A DNA stretch of 64,000 nt, taken from positions 1 to 64,000 of the forward strand of contig NZ_CP044423.1 of NCBI RefSeq assembly GCF_008824185.1. The letters are read 5' to 3'. This document shows, one piece after another, positions 33,535 through 42,190 of the stretch. The notes below the pieces were generated by a model, which saw nothing but the letters and a program-made list of their open reading frames with translations, was not told the origin of the DNA and searched no databases. The stretch is from Paracoccus pantotrophus (lineage in GTDB: Bacteria; Pseudomonadota; Alphaproteobacteria; Rhodobacterales; Rhodobacteraceae). The position numbers were made by a program, and so were the translations under genes. Each line of letters starts with the position of its first letter. Within the stretch, counting starts at the first letter, position 1.

Positions 33535-34274
33535 ATACGCTGGCCGGGCGGGTGGCGCGGTCCTTCGCGCGCGGCATGGCGACCTATGACGGCGCGGCGC
33601 TGGCGCAAAGGCGGATCGCGGCGCGGCTGTTTGCGGCCTATCGCCGCGCCGCGCCGGGGCATCGGCCGACGCGGGTGCTGGAGGCGGGCCATGGCTCGGG
33701 CCATCTGACCCGGCACTTGCTGGGGCTGCGGCCGGCGCGGCTGTGGCTGAACGACCTGGCGGCGCCGGAACTGCCGGGGGTCGCGGCGGATTACCTGCCG
33801 GGCGACGTGGCCGAGGTGGCGCTGCCGGGGGCGGTGGACCTGGCGGCCTCGGCCTCGATGCTCCAATGGGTCGAGGATCCGGCGCGGGTGATGGCGCGGC
33901 TGTGCGGGGCGGTGGCGCCGGGCGGCTGGCTGGCGATTTCGGGCTTTGCGCCGGGGCATTTCCCGGAACTGCGGGCGCTGGGCAGCCGGGCGGCGGCGCC
34001 GTCCTATCTGACCGGGGCCGGGATGGCGGCGCTGCTGCCGCCGGGCTGGCAGGGCCATGGCGCGGGGGAATGGCGGATCGTGCTGCATTTCCCCGGCGCG
34101 CTGGAGGTCTTGCGGCATCTGCGCGCCACCGGGGTCAACGGCTGCGCCGGGCAGTTCCGCTCGCCCGGCGCGCTGCGCGACTTCATGGCCCGTTACGAGG
34201 CGCGGCATGGCGGGGCGCGGGGCGTTGCGCTGACCTATGTCGCAAGCTGGCTGGTGGCGCGGAAGGCGGCCTAG
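33531..34274 (+). CDS. bioC: Malonyl-ACP O-methyltransferase BioC
   Basis: 247 residues. The SAM-binding motif I is VLEAGHGSGHLTRHLL (residue 49 on), and SARGMATYDGAALAQRRIA-like N-terminal sequence (SFARGMATYDGAALAQ) is typical of BioC. Further motifs are DLAASASMLQWVEDPA and GWLAISGFAPG. It methylates malonyl-ACP to start pimelate synthesis. It is the last gene of the operon; its TAG stop overlaps the stop of the convergent bioR. Confidence 0.93.
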   Translation: MNTLAGRVARSFARGMATYDGAALAQRRIAARLFAAYRRAAPGHRPTRVLEAGHGSGHLTRHLLGLRPARLWLNDLAAPELPGVAADYLPGDVAEVALPGAVDLAASASMLQWVEDPARVMARLCGAVAPGGWLAISGFAPGHFPELRALGSRAAAPSYLTGAGMAALLPPGWQGHGAGEWRIVLHFPGALEVLRHLRATGVNGCAGQFRSPGALRDFMARYEARHGGARGVALTYVASWLVARKAA

Positions 34275-34936
34275 CCGTGGATGGCGAAGGCGTCGCGCTT
34301 GTCGCTGGCCGGGGGGGCCGGGCGGCGGCCGATCCAGCGCACATGGCGCGCCAGCGTGGCGCAGGCCAGGTCCACCTCGCCCTTGCGCAGCGCGGCCAGG
34401 ATGGCGCGGTGGTCGTGGTCGGTGCGCGTTTCCCAGTTCGACTGCCAGGCGGCGAACAGGAAGCGGGCGCTGGCGGCATGCAGGTCGTCGATGGCGGCGA
34501 GCAGGCGCGGCATGGCGCAGGGGGTCAGGATCAGCTTGTGGAACCGGCGGTTCGCCGCCTCCCACGAGCGCACGTCGCGCGAGGCGTCGCCGGCCTTGGT
34601 CGCCTCCTCGGCGGCATTGAGGATCGCCGGGGTCAGGTGCGGCGCGGCGTGGCGCAGCGCGAGTTCTTCCAGCGCGGCGCGCATCTCGGCCACCTCCTTG
34701 ACCTCGGGCAGGTCGAAGGCGGCGACGCGGACGCCGCGGCGCGGTTCGCTGATGGCGAGGCCCTGGGCTTCGAGCCGGCGGAAGGCTTCGCGCACCGGGA
34801 CGTGGCTGGCGCCGAATTCCTCGGCGATGCGGTCCTGGCGCAGGCGCTCGCCCGGGCCGATCTCGCCCGCCACGATCCGGTCGGCCAGCACGCGGCTGAT
34901 GCGGACCGCCAGGGTTTCTTCTGATCCTGCGCTCAT
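34271..34936 (-). CDS. bioR: GntR-family biotin repressor BioR
   Basis: 221 residues: an N-terminal GntR winged helix (ERLRQDRIAEEFGASHVPVR, EAFRRLEAQGLAISEPRRG) and a C-terminal FCD ligand domain (MRAALEELALRHAAPHLTP, NRRFHKLILTPC, HDHRAILAALRKGE). Convergent to bioC and near two BioR-type boxes, it is almost certainly BioR, the biotin regulator of alphaproteobacteria; Paracoccus denitrificans is reported to have two. A weak box TTGTCGATAA (34966-34975) upstream may allow autoregulation. The ribosome site is poor. Confidence 0.85.
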   Translation of the reverse strand: MSAGSEETLAVRISRVLADRIVAGEIGPGERLRQDRIAEEFGASHVPVREAFRRLEAQGLAISEPRRGVRVAAFDLPEVKEVAEMRAALEELALRHAAPHLTPAILNAAEEATKAGDASRDVRSWEAANRRFHKLILTPCAMPRLLAAIDDLHAASARFLFAAWQSNWETRTDHDHRAILAALRKGEVDLACATLARHVRWIGRRPAPPASDKRDAFAIHG

Positions 34937-34990
34937 GGCGGCATGGATAAGCCGGGGGGCGGGGATTGTCGATAAGGCTTCGGGGCCGTT

Positions 34991-35560
34991 TCAGGGCAGC
35001 GGCCAGCGCGCCAGCGGAACATGCCGGCCCAGCCCCTGCAGGCTGTCGATCAGCACCAGCTCGTCCACGCGCCAATGCACGGGCGGCACGGCGATGCCCT
35101 CGGGCGGCAGGGGTTTGCCATAGGCCAGCGTCACATGCGGGGTGACGCGGTGGCGGGCGACGGCCAGGCCGGCATGGGCGAGGCGCCGCCAGAGCGCCTG
35201 GCACAGCGCGTCGGGGGCGGGGTGTTCCTGCCGGCCGACCAGCACCAGCGGCCGGTCGCGCCGGCGCGGCGGGCCGAAGGTGGTCAGCCGGTCCAGCACC
35301 AGGTCGAAGGCGGGGAAGTCGAGCCCGTCCAGCGGCCGGCCAAGCGCCTCGGCCATGCCCGGCGCCAGCTGCGGGGTGCGGATCACCGGCAGGATGGTCA
35401 TGTGCAGCGTGGCGCGGCGGAAGCGGTCGCGGCGGTTCGCGAGCCGCCAGGCATCCTCGATCCGTGCCGCGACCTCGGGCGGCGGGATGGCGACGAAAAG
35501 CAGGAAATGCTCGCGCGGCGTTTCCTGCTGCATGTCCTGCGCTTGCGCGGCGTCTTGCAT
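34991..35560 (-). CDS. 2'-5' RNA ligase family protein (ThpR-like)
   Basis: 189 residues from an ATG with GGAGGG upstream. The two HxT motifs of the 2H phosphoesterase fold are present: RATLHMTILPV and TPHVTLAYGKPLP. Members act as RNA 2',3'-cyclic phosphodiesterases; the cellular substrate is unknown. It stands 54 bases upstream of bioR in the same direction and may be transcribed with it. Nothing ties it to biotin. Confidence 0.85.
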   Translation of the reverse strand: MQDAAQAQDMQQETPREHFLLFVAIPPPEVAARIEDAWRLANRRDRFRRATLHMTILPVIRTPQLAPGMAEALGRPLDGLDFPAFDLVLDRLTTFGPPRRRDRPLVLVGRQEHPAPDALCQALWRRLAHAGLAVARHRVTPHVTLAYGKPLPPEGIAVPPVHWRVDELVLIDSLQGLGRHVPLARWPLP

Positions 35561-35610
35561 GGCGGCCCTCCGATCGGGTGCCGCCATGCTAGGGCAGATC
35601 GGGGCGGCGG

Positions 35611-36267
35611 TCAGCCCGGTTCCGCCCCGGCCTCGGCGATCAGGATCACGTGCAGGAAGCCGGGGCCATGGGCGCCGCGGACATAGCTGCCCTCGATATC
35701 GGTGGTGCCGCTGGGGCCGGTGATCAGGATGGCGTTGCGCGGCACGGCCTGCGCGGAAAGGCGGGCGGCGTAGTCTTCCAGATAGGGCAGCAGCGTGGCT
35801 TCGCGCAGCAGCACGATATGGTGCAGCGGCAGGAAGGCCATGAGGATCGGGTTTTCCGGTCCCGAATGGATGACCAGCGAGCCGCTTTCGGCGATGCCGT
35901 GCAGCGCGAGGCCGAGCGCCGCGGGCTCGTCCGGGGCGATGCCCGGATGCGGGGCGAGGCCCGACCAGTCGAGCGCCGCCAGTTCCGGCGCGGGCTGCAT
36001 GGCGAAGCGGGGCGGCAGGCCATGGGCGTCGAGATAGCGGGCCATGGCCCGCGGCAGCTCGGCCAGGCTGCCGATGCGGTCGATGCTGGTGCCGAGCGCG
36101 GTCGCCTTCTGCGCGAAGGCGTCGGGCAGGCTCGGCGCGGCCAGGCGCGGGCGGGCGGCGTCGGGATCGTCGAGCAGGGCGGCGGCCTCGGCGGCGATCT
36201 GCGCCGGCGGCTTGCCGGGGCCGAGGGCCGTGCGGATCGCCGAGAGGATGCGGGTGCGGGCGGTCAT
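35611..36267 (-). CDS. lutC: LutC, lactate utilisation protein (LUD domain)
   Basis: 218 residues of the LUD domain family: TARTRILSAIRTALG at the start, ALHGIAESGSLVIHSGPENP and the C-terminal ITGPSGTTDIEGSYVRGAHGP. LutC works with LutA and LutB in oxidation of L-lactate to pyruvate. The start overlaps the lutB stop as ATGA. It is the last gene of the lactate operon. Confidence 0.94.
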   Translation of the reverse strand: MTARTRILSAIRTALGPGKPPAQIAAEAAALLDDPDAARPRLAAPSLPDAFAQKATALGTSIDRIGSLAELPRAMARYLDAHGLPPRFAMQPAPELAALDWSGLAPHPGIAPDEPAALGLALHGIAESGSLVIHSGPENPILMAFLPLHHIVLLREATLLPYLEDYAARLSAQAVPRNAILITGPSGTTDIEGSYVRGAHGPGFLHVILIAEAGAEPG

Positions 36268-37673
36268 TTGCGGGCCTTTTGCTGGGCGCGGTATTGATCC
36301 ATGAAGCTTTGCGGCGCCGGGCGGGGCAGGTCGCGATGCGCGGTCCAGCCCCCGGCCAGCGGCAGGCGCGCGATCCAGCCGCCCTTGCCGAACAGCCGCA
36401 TCAGCGGCAGGCCGATGCGGGTCGCCAGGCGATAGAGCCGCGGGCGGCGGGCGACTTGCGCCCAGATCCCGATGCCGGCGCGGAGCGATCCGGGCTCCAG
36501 CCCCTCGCGCCAGCTGCGGCGGCGCCAGGCGCGCAACAGCGTCGGCAGTGGGATGCCGACCGGGCAGACCTCGGCGCAGCGGCCGTTCATGGTGCAGGCA
36601 TTGGGCAGGTCGCGCGAGGCCGCGAGCCCGTCCAGCACCGGCGTCAGCACCGAGCCCATCGGGCCGGGATAGGTGCCGCCATAGGCATGGCCGCCGATCT
36701 GGCGATAGACGACGCAATGGTTCATGCAGGCGCCGCAGCGGATGCAGCGCAGCATCTCGCGGAACTCGTCGGCCAGCATCCGGCTGCGGCCGTTGTCGAC
36801 CAGCACGATATGCATCTCCTCGGGACCGTCGGCATCGCCGGGGCGCCTGGGGCCGGCATGGAAGGTGGTGTATTGCGTCATCTCGCCGCCCGTGGCGGAG
36901 CGGACCAGCAGGCGCAAGAGCGCGAAGGCATGCGCGGTCGAGGGCACCAGCTTTTCGATCCCCGCGGTCACGATATGGATGCGCGGCGGCGTGGTGGTCA
37001 GCTCGGCATTGCCCTCGTTGGTGACGGTGCAGGTGGCGCCGGTATCGGCGACCAGGAAATTCGCGCCGGAGATGCCGATATCGGCGGACAGGAATTTCTC
37101 GCGCAGCACCCGGCGGGCGCTTTGCACCATGGTCGCCGGATCCTCGGCGGCGGGGGGCGGCTGGTGGCCGGTCTTGAAAAGCTCGGCCACCTGTTCGCGG
37201 GTGCGGTGCATGGCGGGCCAGATGATATGCGAGGGCGCCTCGCCCGCCAGCTGGATGATATGCTCGGCCAGGTCGGTCTCGACCCGCTCGATGCCGGCAT
37301 CGGCCAGGGCATGCGGCAGGCCGATTTCCTCGCCCAGCATGGATTTGGCGCGGGTCACGAGCTTCGCCTCGGCGGCCAGGCAGATGCGGGTGACGATGGC
37401 GCGGGCCTCGGCATCGTCGGCAGCCCAGTGGACCTGCGCGCCGCGGGCGGTGGCGTTTCGCTCGAACTGTTCCAGATAGTGGCCCAGATGGGCGGTGACA
37501 TGGTCCTTGATCGCCTGGCCGCGGGCGCGGGCGGTCTCAAACTCGGGAAAGGCGGCCAGGGCGGCGGCGCGCTTCCTTTCGGCATTGCCGGTGGTGCGGT
37601 CGATGGCGACCTTCAGCACCGGGTCGGCCAGGGCCGCCCCGGCGCGGGTCTTGAAATCGGGCCGGGCGCTCAT
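36264..37673 (-). CDS. lutB: LutB, iron-sulfur L-lactate dehydrogenase subunit
   Basis: 469 residues. The N-terminal LUD region contains SADIGISGANFLVADTG. Two 4Fe-4S sites follow: CIRCGACMNHC and CTMNGRCAEVCPVGI. The C-terminus has the DUF3390-like ending typical of LutB. It transfers electrons within the LutABC complex to the respiratory chain. It is joined to lutA and lutC by ATGA overlaps. Confidence 0.95.
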   Translation of the reverse strand: MSARPDFKTRAGAALADPVLKVAIDRTTGNAERKRAAALAAFPEFETARARGQAIKDHVTAHLGHYLEQFERNATARGAQVHWAADDAEARAIVTRICLAAEAKLVTRAKSMLGEEIGLPHALADAGIERVETDLAEHIIQLAGEAPSHIIWPAMHRTREQVAELFKTGHQPPPAAEDPATMVQSARRVLREKFLSADIGISGANFLVADTGATCTVTNEGNAELTTTPPRIHIVTAGIEKLVPSTAHAFALLRLLVRSATGGEMTQYTTFHAGPRRPGDADGPEEMHIVLVDNGRSRMLADEFREMLRCIRCGACMNHCVVYRQIGGHAYGGTYPGPMGSVLTPVLDGLAASRDLPNACTMNGRCAEVCPVGIPLPTLLRAWRRRSWREGLEPGSLRAGIGIWAQVARRPRLYRLATRIGLPLMRLFGKGGWIARLPLAGGWTAHRDLPRPAPQSFMDQYRAQQKARK

Positions 37674-38440
37674 GATGCATCCTCGCCGATGGCGGGGCCG
37701 TCGGCGCGGCCGGCCAGCACCTCGACCGCGTGGAAGCAGCGGGTCTTTGCGCCGCGGCGATGCAGTTTGCCCGCCATGTTCATCAGGCAGCCGAGATCGC
37801 CGGCCAGCAGGATCTCGGCGCCGGTTCCCTCGACGGCCTCGGCCTTTTCGGTGACGATGGCGTTCGAGATGTCGGAATATTTCACGCAGAAGGTGCCGCC
37901 GAAGCCGCAGCAGACATCGTTGCCGGGCAGGCCGCGCATTTCCAGCCCCTCGACATGGCTGAGCAGCGCGCGGGGCTGGGCGGCGATGCCAAGCTCGCGC
38001 AGGCCCGAGCAGCTGTCGTGATAGGTGGCGGAGGCATTGAGCCTCCGCCCCGCGGGCGCGTAGCCCATGACATCGCAGAGGAAGCTGGTGATCTCATGGG
38101 TTTTCGCGGCCATGGCTTGGGCGCGGGCGGCCCAGTCCGGGTCGCCCGCCAGAAGCTCCGGATAGCCATGCACCATGGTCGCCGCGCAGGAGCCCGAGGG
38201 CAGCACGACATAGTCGTAGCCCTCGAACGCCGCGATGGTCTGGCGGGCCAGATGCGCCGCGTCGCGGTCGTCGCCGCTGTTCAGCGCCGGCTGGCCGCAG
38301 CAGGTCTGGGCCTGCGGCACCTCGACCACGCAGCCCGCCTCCTGAAGAAGCTGGAGGGTTGCGAAGCCGATCTGCGGGCGGATGGCGTCGACAAGGCAGG
38401 TCACGAACAGACCGACCGTCGGTTTTGGCTCTCCGGTCAT
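37670..38440 (-). CDS. lutA: LutA, CCG-domain subunit
   Basis: 256 residues with two cysteine-rich CCG domains: QTCCGQPALNSG with SGSCAATMV, and HDSCSGLRELG, VCCGFGGTFC and AGDLGCLMNMAG. These bind a heterodisulfide-reductase-like iron-sulfur centre. It is part of the LutABC L-lactate oxidation complex. The start lies ten bases after the permease stop. Confidence 0.95.
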   Translation of the reverse strand: MTGEPKPTVGLFVTCLVDAIRPQIGFATLQLLQEAGCVVEVPQAQTCCGQPALNSGDDRDAAHLARQTIAAFEGYDYVVLPSGSCAATMVHGYPELLAGDPDWAARAQAMAAKTHEITSFLCDVMGYAPAGRRLNASATYHDSCSGLRELGIAAQPRALLSHVEGLEMRGLPGNDVCCGFGGTFCVKYSDISNAIVTEKAEAVEGTGAEILLAGDLGCLMNMAGKLHRRGAKTRCFHAVEVLAGRADGPAIGEDAS

Positions 38441-38450
38441 GGGCTTTCCC

Positions 38451-40217
38451 CTAGTTGGTCACGGCGGCCGGGACGGCGCCGCGGTTGCGCGACATGAAGA
38501 ACAGCACGGCAGCGGCCCAGATCGCGGCGGCGGCCCACCACATCAGGTTGCCGGTCAGCAGCGCAAAGCCGATCAGCCCGCCCTGCACCACGTAATAGGC
38601 CATGGGGATCAGGGTCTTGCGGATGATCGCGCCCTCGCGGTCCACAAGGCCGACGGTGGCCGAGGCGGCGACGACGTTATGCACGCAGATCATGTTGCCG
38701 GCCGCGCCCCCGATGGCCTGCAGCGCCACCACGGTGCCCGCGCCCGCCGCCCCCAGGCCGATCTGCTCGGCGGTCGAGAACTGGAACAGCGAGAACATCA
38801 TGTTGCTGACCGTGTTCGAGCCGGCGACGAAGGCGCCCATGGCGCCGATCAGCGGCGCGAACATCGGCCAGGCATCGCCCACCACCGACGAGACGCCCTG
38901 CGCCAGCACGATGGGCATGCTGGCATAGCTGTCCGAGGCCGAGTTCAGGAACACCTGCACCATCGGCACCGCCAGCAGCAGCGCCGGGGCGGCGGCGATC
39001 ATGGTCGTGCCCGAGGATTTCAGCGCCCGGCCGTAGTCGCGCCCCGACATGCCATGCAGCACGAAGGTAAAGAGCGAGGCCAGGATCAGGATCGTGCCGG
39101 GCAGGAACAGCACCTGCACCGAGGCGTTGATCCCCGAGCCGAACAGGTCGCGGAAGGCGATGGTCATCTCGGGCGAGGTCAGCCAGGCCTTGATCGGCGC
39201 GACCGAGCGGGTCAGGACCAGCAGGGCGACGACGAAGACATAGGGCGCCCAGGCCTTGGCCAGCGGCATCACCGGCTTGTGGGCATTGTGATCCTCGAGA
39301 TCGTCGAGCTTGCCGGTCCAGTCGGCGCCCCAGTCGCGGCGCGGCGGGAAGTCGAAGCTTTCCTTCGGGATCAGGAAGCCGCGCCGCGCCGCCGGCACCA
39401 CGATCATGAGCCCGATGATGCCGCCCAGCAGCGAGGGGAATTCCGGCCCCAGGGTCGCGGCGATGATGTAATAGGGCAGGGTGAAGGCGAGGCCCGCGAA
39501 GAGCGCGAATTTCCAGATGCGGAAGCCCTCGGCAAAGGAGCGGTTGGCGCCGAAGAAGCGGGTCAGCATCCCGACTAGGATCAGCGGGATCAGGAAGCCG
39601 ATCAGCCCGTGGATCATCGCGACCTTGGTGGCGATCTCCAGCAGGTAATCGCCGAAGGCCATCGGCGCGATGGTCGCCTCGACGATCTGCTGGTCGGCCA
39701 GGCCGGTGCGCACGCCGACCAGGATCGGCGTGCCGACCGCGCCGAAGGATACCGGCGTGCTCTGGATGATCAGCGTGACCATGACCGCGGCCATGGCGGG
39801 AAAGCCGATGGCGACCAACAGCGGCGCGGCGATGGCCGCCGGCGTGCCGAAGCCCGAGGCGCCCTCGATCAGCGAGCCGAAGAGCCAGGCGATGATGATC
39901 GCCTGCACCCGCCGGTCGGGCGAGATCGAGGTGAAGCCGGCCCGGATCGAGCGGATGCCGCCGCTTTCCTCCAGCGCATAGAGCATCAGGATGGCGCCGA
40001 ACACGATGTAGAGCAGGCTGACGGCGGTCACGACGCCGTTCACCGTGGCGCCCAGAACCTTGTTCAGTTCCGTGCCCCAGATCAGCAGGGCGGTGGCGGC
40101 GGTGACGAGATAGGCCACCAGCATCGAGAACTTGGCCGATTTCGCCAGCACCACCAGCAGCACGAAGACCGTGGCGATGGGCAGCAGGGCCAGGATGAAT
40201 GTGATAAGTCCAGCCAT
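38451..40217 (-). CDS. lldP: L-lactate permease (LctP/LldP family)
   Basis: 588 residues, highly hydrophobic with about 13-14 membrane segments. Family features are GASGFGTPAAIAAPLLVAIG, VGVRTGLADQ and the late NMICVHNVVAASATVGL. It imports lactate (and glycolate in some members) with protons. AGGAGGA precedes the ATG. It sits between the D-lactate and L-lactate oxidising enzymes, so it can feed both. Confidence 0.94.
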   Translation of the reverse strand: MAGLITFILALLPIATVFVLLVVLAKSAKFSMLVAYLVTAATALLIWGTELNKVLGATVNGVVTAVSLLYIVFGAILMLYALEESGGIRSIRAGFTSISPDRRVQAIIIAWLFGSLIEGASGFGTPAAIAAPLLVAIGFPAMAAVMVTLIIQSTPVSFGAVGTPILVGVRTGLADQQIVEATIAPMAFGDYLLEIATKVAMIHGLIGFLIPLILVGMLTRFFGANRSFAEGFRIWKFALFAGLAFTLPYYIIAATLGPEFPSLLGGIIGLMIVVPAARRGFLIPKESFDFPPRRDWGADWTGKLDDLEDHNAHKPVMPLAKAWAPYVFVVALLVLTRSVAPIKAWLTSPEMTIAFRDLFGSGINASVQVLFLPGTILILASLFTFVLHGMSGRDYGRALKSSGTTMIAAAPALLLAVPMVQVFLNSASDSYASMPIVLAQGVSSVVGDAWPMFAPLIGAMGAFVAGSNTVSNMMFSLFQFSTAEQIGLGAAGAGTVVALQAIGGAAGNMICVHNVVAASATVGLVDREGAIIRKTLIPMAYYVVQGGLIGFALLTGNLMWWAAAAIWAAAVLFFMSRNRGAVPAAVTN

Positions 40218-40294
40218 CTTTCCTCCTCAGATGGGGCGGGCGGTTCCGCCGTTGCGGGTGCGCAATGCTGCGCGGTCGTCTTGGATGGCGCGGC

Positions 40295-41980
40295 CTAGTG
40301 CCAATGCGCGCATTTCGAGGTCTGGCCGATGCCGGGGTTCAGGCTGTTGGTCGGGTCCAGCTGCCGGTAGAAGCCGGCCAGTTCCGGCTTGGCGTGGTAA
40401 AGGTGGCCGACATTGTGCTCGGCCGGGTATTCGGCGCCGCGTTCGTCCAAGAGCCGCCACATCTCATGCTCGACGGAGAGACAGTCCTGGCCCTTTTTCA
40501 CCACGTAATCCTGGTGGAAGACGTGGCAGAAGAAATGCCCGTAATAGAGCTTTTTCGCGAGCTTCGCGTCGAGCTCGGGCGGCAGGCGCTCGACCCAGTC
40601 GCGGTCGTTGCGGCGCAGCGCGATGTCCAGCGCCACGATGTCCTCGACCTTGCGGGCATGGATGGCGCGGTAGCGCACGGCGGCGCCGGCCACGGCGAAA
40701 CGGTGCAGGAAGGCGGCCTTGCCCTCGTCCGGGGTGCATTCGAACATGTCGCCCTGGGCCGAGGGGAAGATGGCTGAGAGATAGGCGCGGGCCTCGGCGA
40801 TGCCGGCGCCGCCCATGCGCAGCAGCAGGTGATGCTCGTAGCGGTCGCGGAAATCGTTCATGCGCTTGGGCAGGTGCTGGGGCATCAGGGATGCGATCCC
40901 CTGCGCCAGCCGGTCGGATAGCGTCGCGCCCAGTCCCAGCCGCTCGGTCAGCGCGTCCATGCGCGCCTTGGCGGCGAACAGGGCCGGCATGCGGTCGGTG
41001 CCGGCATGGCGGATGAACAGGAAGGTGTCCTTGCCGTATTGCGCCGCGATGTCATAGGCTTCGCGGTGGATGTATTCGCCGGCGATGGGCAGGTTCTGGA
41101 AATGCGCCAGGATATGGCGGCGGATCCGGGTCAGCTCGTCGGGGTCGTTGCTGCCGATATAGAAGACCGCCGTGTCCTTTTCGGCCCGGAACGTGTCCAG
41201 CCGCACGGCGAAGACGGCAAGCTTGCCGGCGCAGCCCGAGGATTCGTGCAGCCGGCGCGGGTCGGCGTTGAAGCGGGCGGGCGTCTCGGCCTCGATGTCG
41301 CGGACATGCTCGGCATAGTCGCGGTCCGAGGCCCAGGCGTCGGTGGGCGCGGGGGCGGGCAATTCGCCCGTCTCGACCCGGGCCAGGATGTCCTCGGGCG
41401 TATCGCCCAGATCGAGGCCCAGGTGGTTGACCAGCGCCACCGAGCCGTCGGCGCGCACCTCGGCGTAAAGGCTCATCTCGGTATAGGCCGGGCCGCGCTG
41501 GATCAGCGCGCCGCCGGAATTGTTGCAGATGCCGCCCAGAACCGAGGCGCCGATGCAGGAGGAGCCGATCACGGAATGCGGCTCTCGTCCCAGCGGGCGC
41601 AGGCGCTTTTCCAGCGCGTCCAGCGTGGCGCCGGGCAGGCAGACCGCCTGTTCGCCGGCGCCGAGCAGGTGGATGCCCTTGAGGCGCATGACCGAGACCA
41701 GCACGATCTCGCGGTCGTAGTCATCGCCCCAGGGGGTCGAGCCGCCGGTGAGCCCGGTATTCGCCGCCTGCAGGATCACCGCGCGGCCCGAGGCGACGGC
41801 GGCGTTCAAGACCCGCCACATCTCGACCAGAGTGCCGGGGCGGACCACCGCGACCACCGGCCCCTCGCCATAGCGGAAGCCGCGGGTGTAGCGGCGGGTG
41901 GCGCGGGGCGCGGTCAGCACATGCGCCCGCCCGACGATGGCGCGCAGGCGGTCCAGCAGGTCCGCACGGTCTGCCGTCAT
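40295..41980 (-). CDS. dld: Quinone-dependent D-lactate dehydrogenase
   Basis: 561 residues, near the 571 of E. coli Dld. The N-terminal FAD-binding half has ILQAANTGLTGGSTPWGDDY and GASVLGGICNNSGGALIQRG. The C-terminal membrane-binding and cap region includes GEYIHREAYDIAAQYGKDTF and the final LDPTNSLNPGIGQTSK. It oxidises D-lactate to pyruvate and reduces quinone. It is the first gene of the lactate operon, divergent from a GntR regulator. Confidence 0.95.
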   Translation of the reverse strand: MTADRADLLDRLRAIVGRAHVLTAPRATRRYTRGFRYGEGPVVAVVRPGTLVEMWRVLNAAVASGRAVILQAANTGLTGGSTPWGDDYDREIVLVSVMRLKGIHLLGAGEQAVCLPGATLDALEKRLRPLGREPHSVIGSSCIGASVLGGICNNSGGALIQRGPAYTEMSLYAEVRADGSVALVNHLGLDLGDTPEDILARVETGELPAPAPTDAWASDRDYAEHVRDIEAETPARFNADPRRLHESSGCAGKLAVFAVRLDTFRAEKDTAVFYIGSNDPDELTRIRRHILAHFQNLPIAGEYIHREAYDIAAQYGKDTFLFIRHAGTDRMPALFAAKARMDALTERLGLGATLSDRLAQGIASLMPQHLPKRMNDFRDRYEHHLLLRMGGAGIAEARAYLSAIFPSAQGDMFECTPDEGKAAFLHRFAVAGAAVRYRAIHARKVEDIVALDIALRRNDRDWVERLPPELDAKLAKKLYYGHFFCHVFHQDYVVKKGQDCLSVEHEMWRLLDERGAEYPAEHNVGHLYHAKPELAGFYRQLDPTNSLNPGIGQTSKCAHWH

Positions 41981-42059
41981 GACTGTCCCCCCTTGATGCG
42001 ATCAACCCGGCGCCGCATGGCACCGGCTGAGCAGATCGCTTTACCTTCCCTCTGTTATT

Positions 42060-42076
42060 GGTAAAATAATTTTACC
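42060..42076. promoter_or_regulatory. Palindromic operator of the lactate operon
   Basis: GGTAAAATAATTTTACC: 8-base arms around one central base. It has the GGT...ACC ends of FadR/LldR-type GntR operators and lies in the 210-base gap between dld and the GntR gene, in an AT-rich island. It is the likely site of that regulator. Confidence 0.72.
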
Positions 42077-42190
42077 GCTTGGGTCAAGTGGGAAATCCAT
42101 TGCGCCGGACCCGGCGCTGCGGCTAATCTTCGGGACCGGAAGCCGCCGCTTAACCCCCTGAAATCGCGGCCGTTGCCAGAGGAGTCGCAG

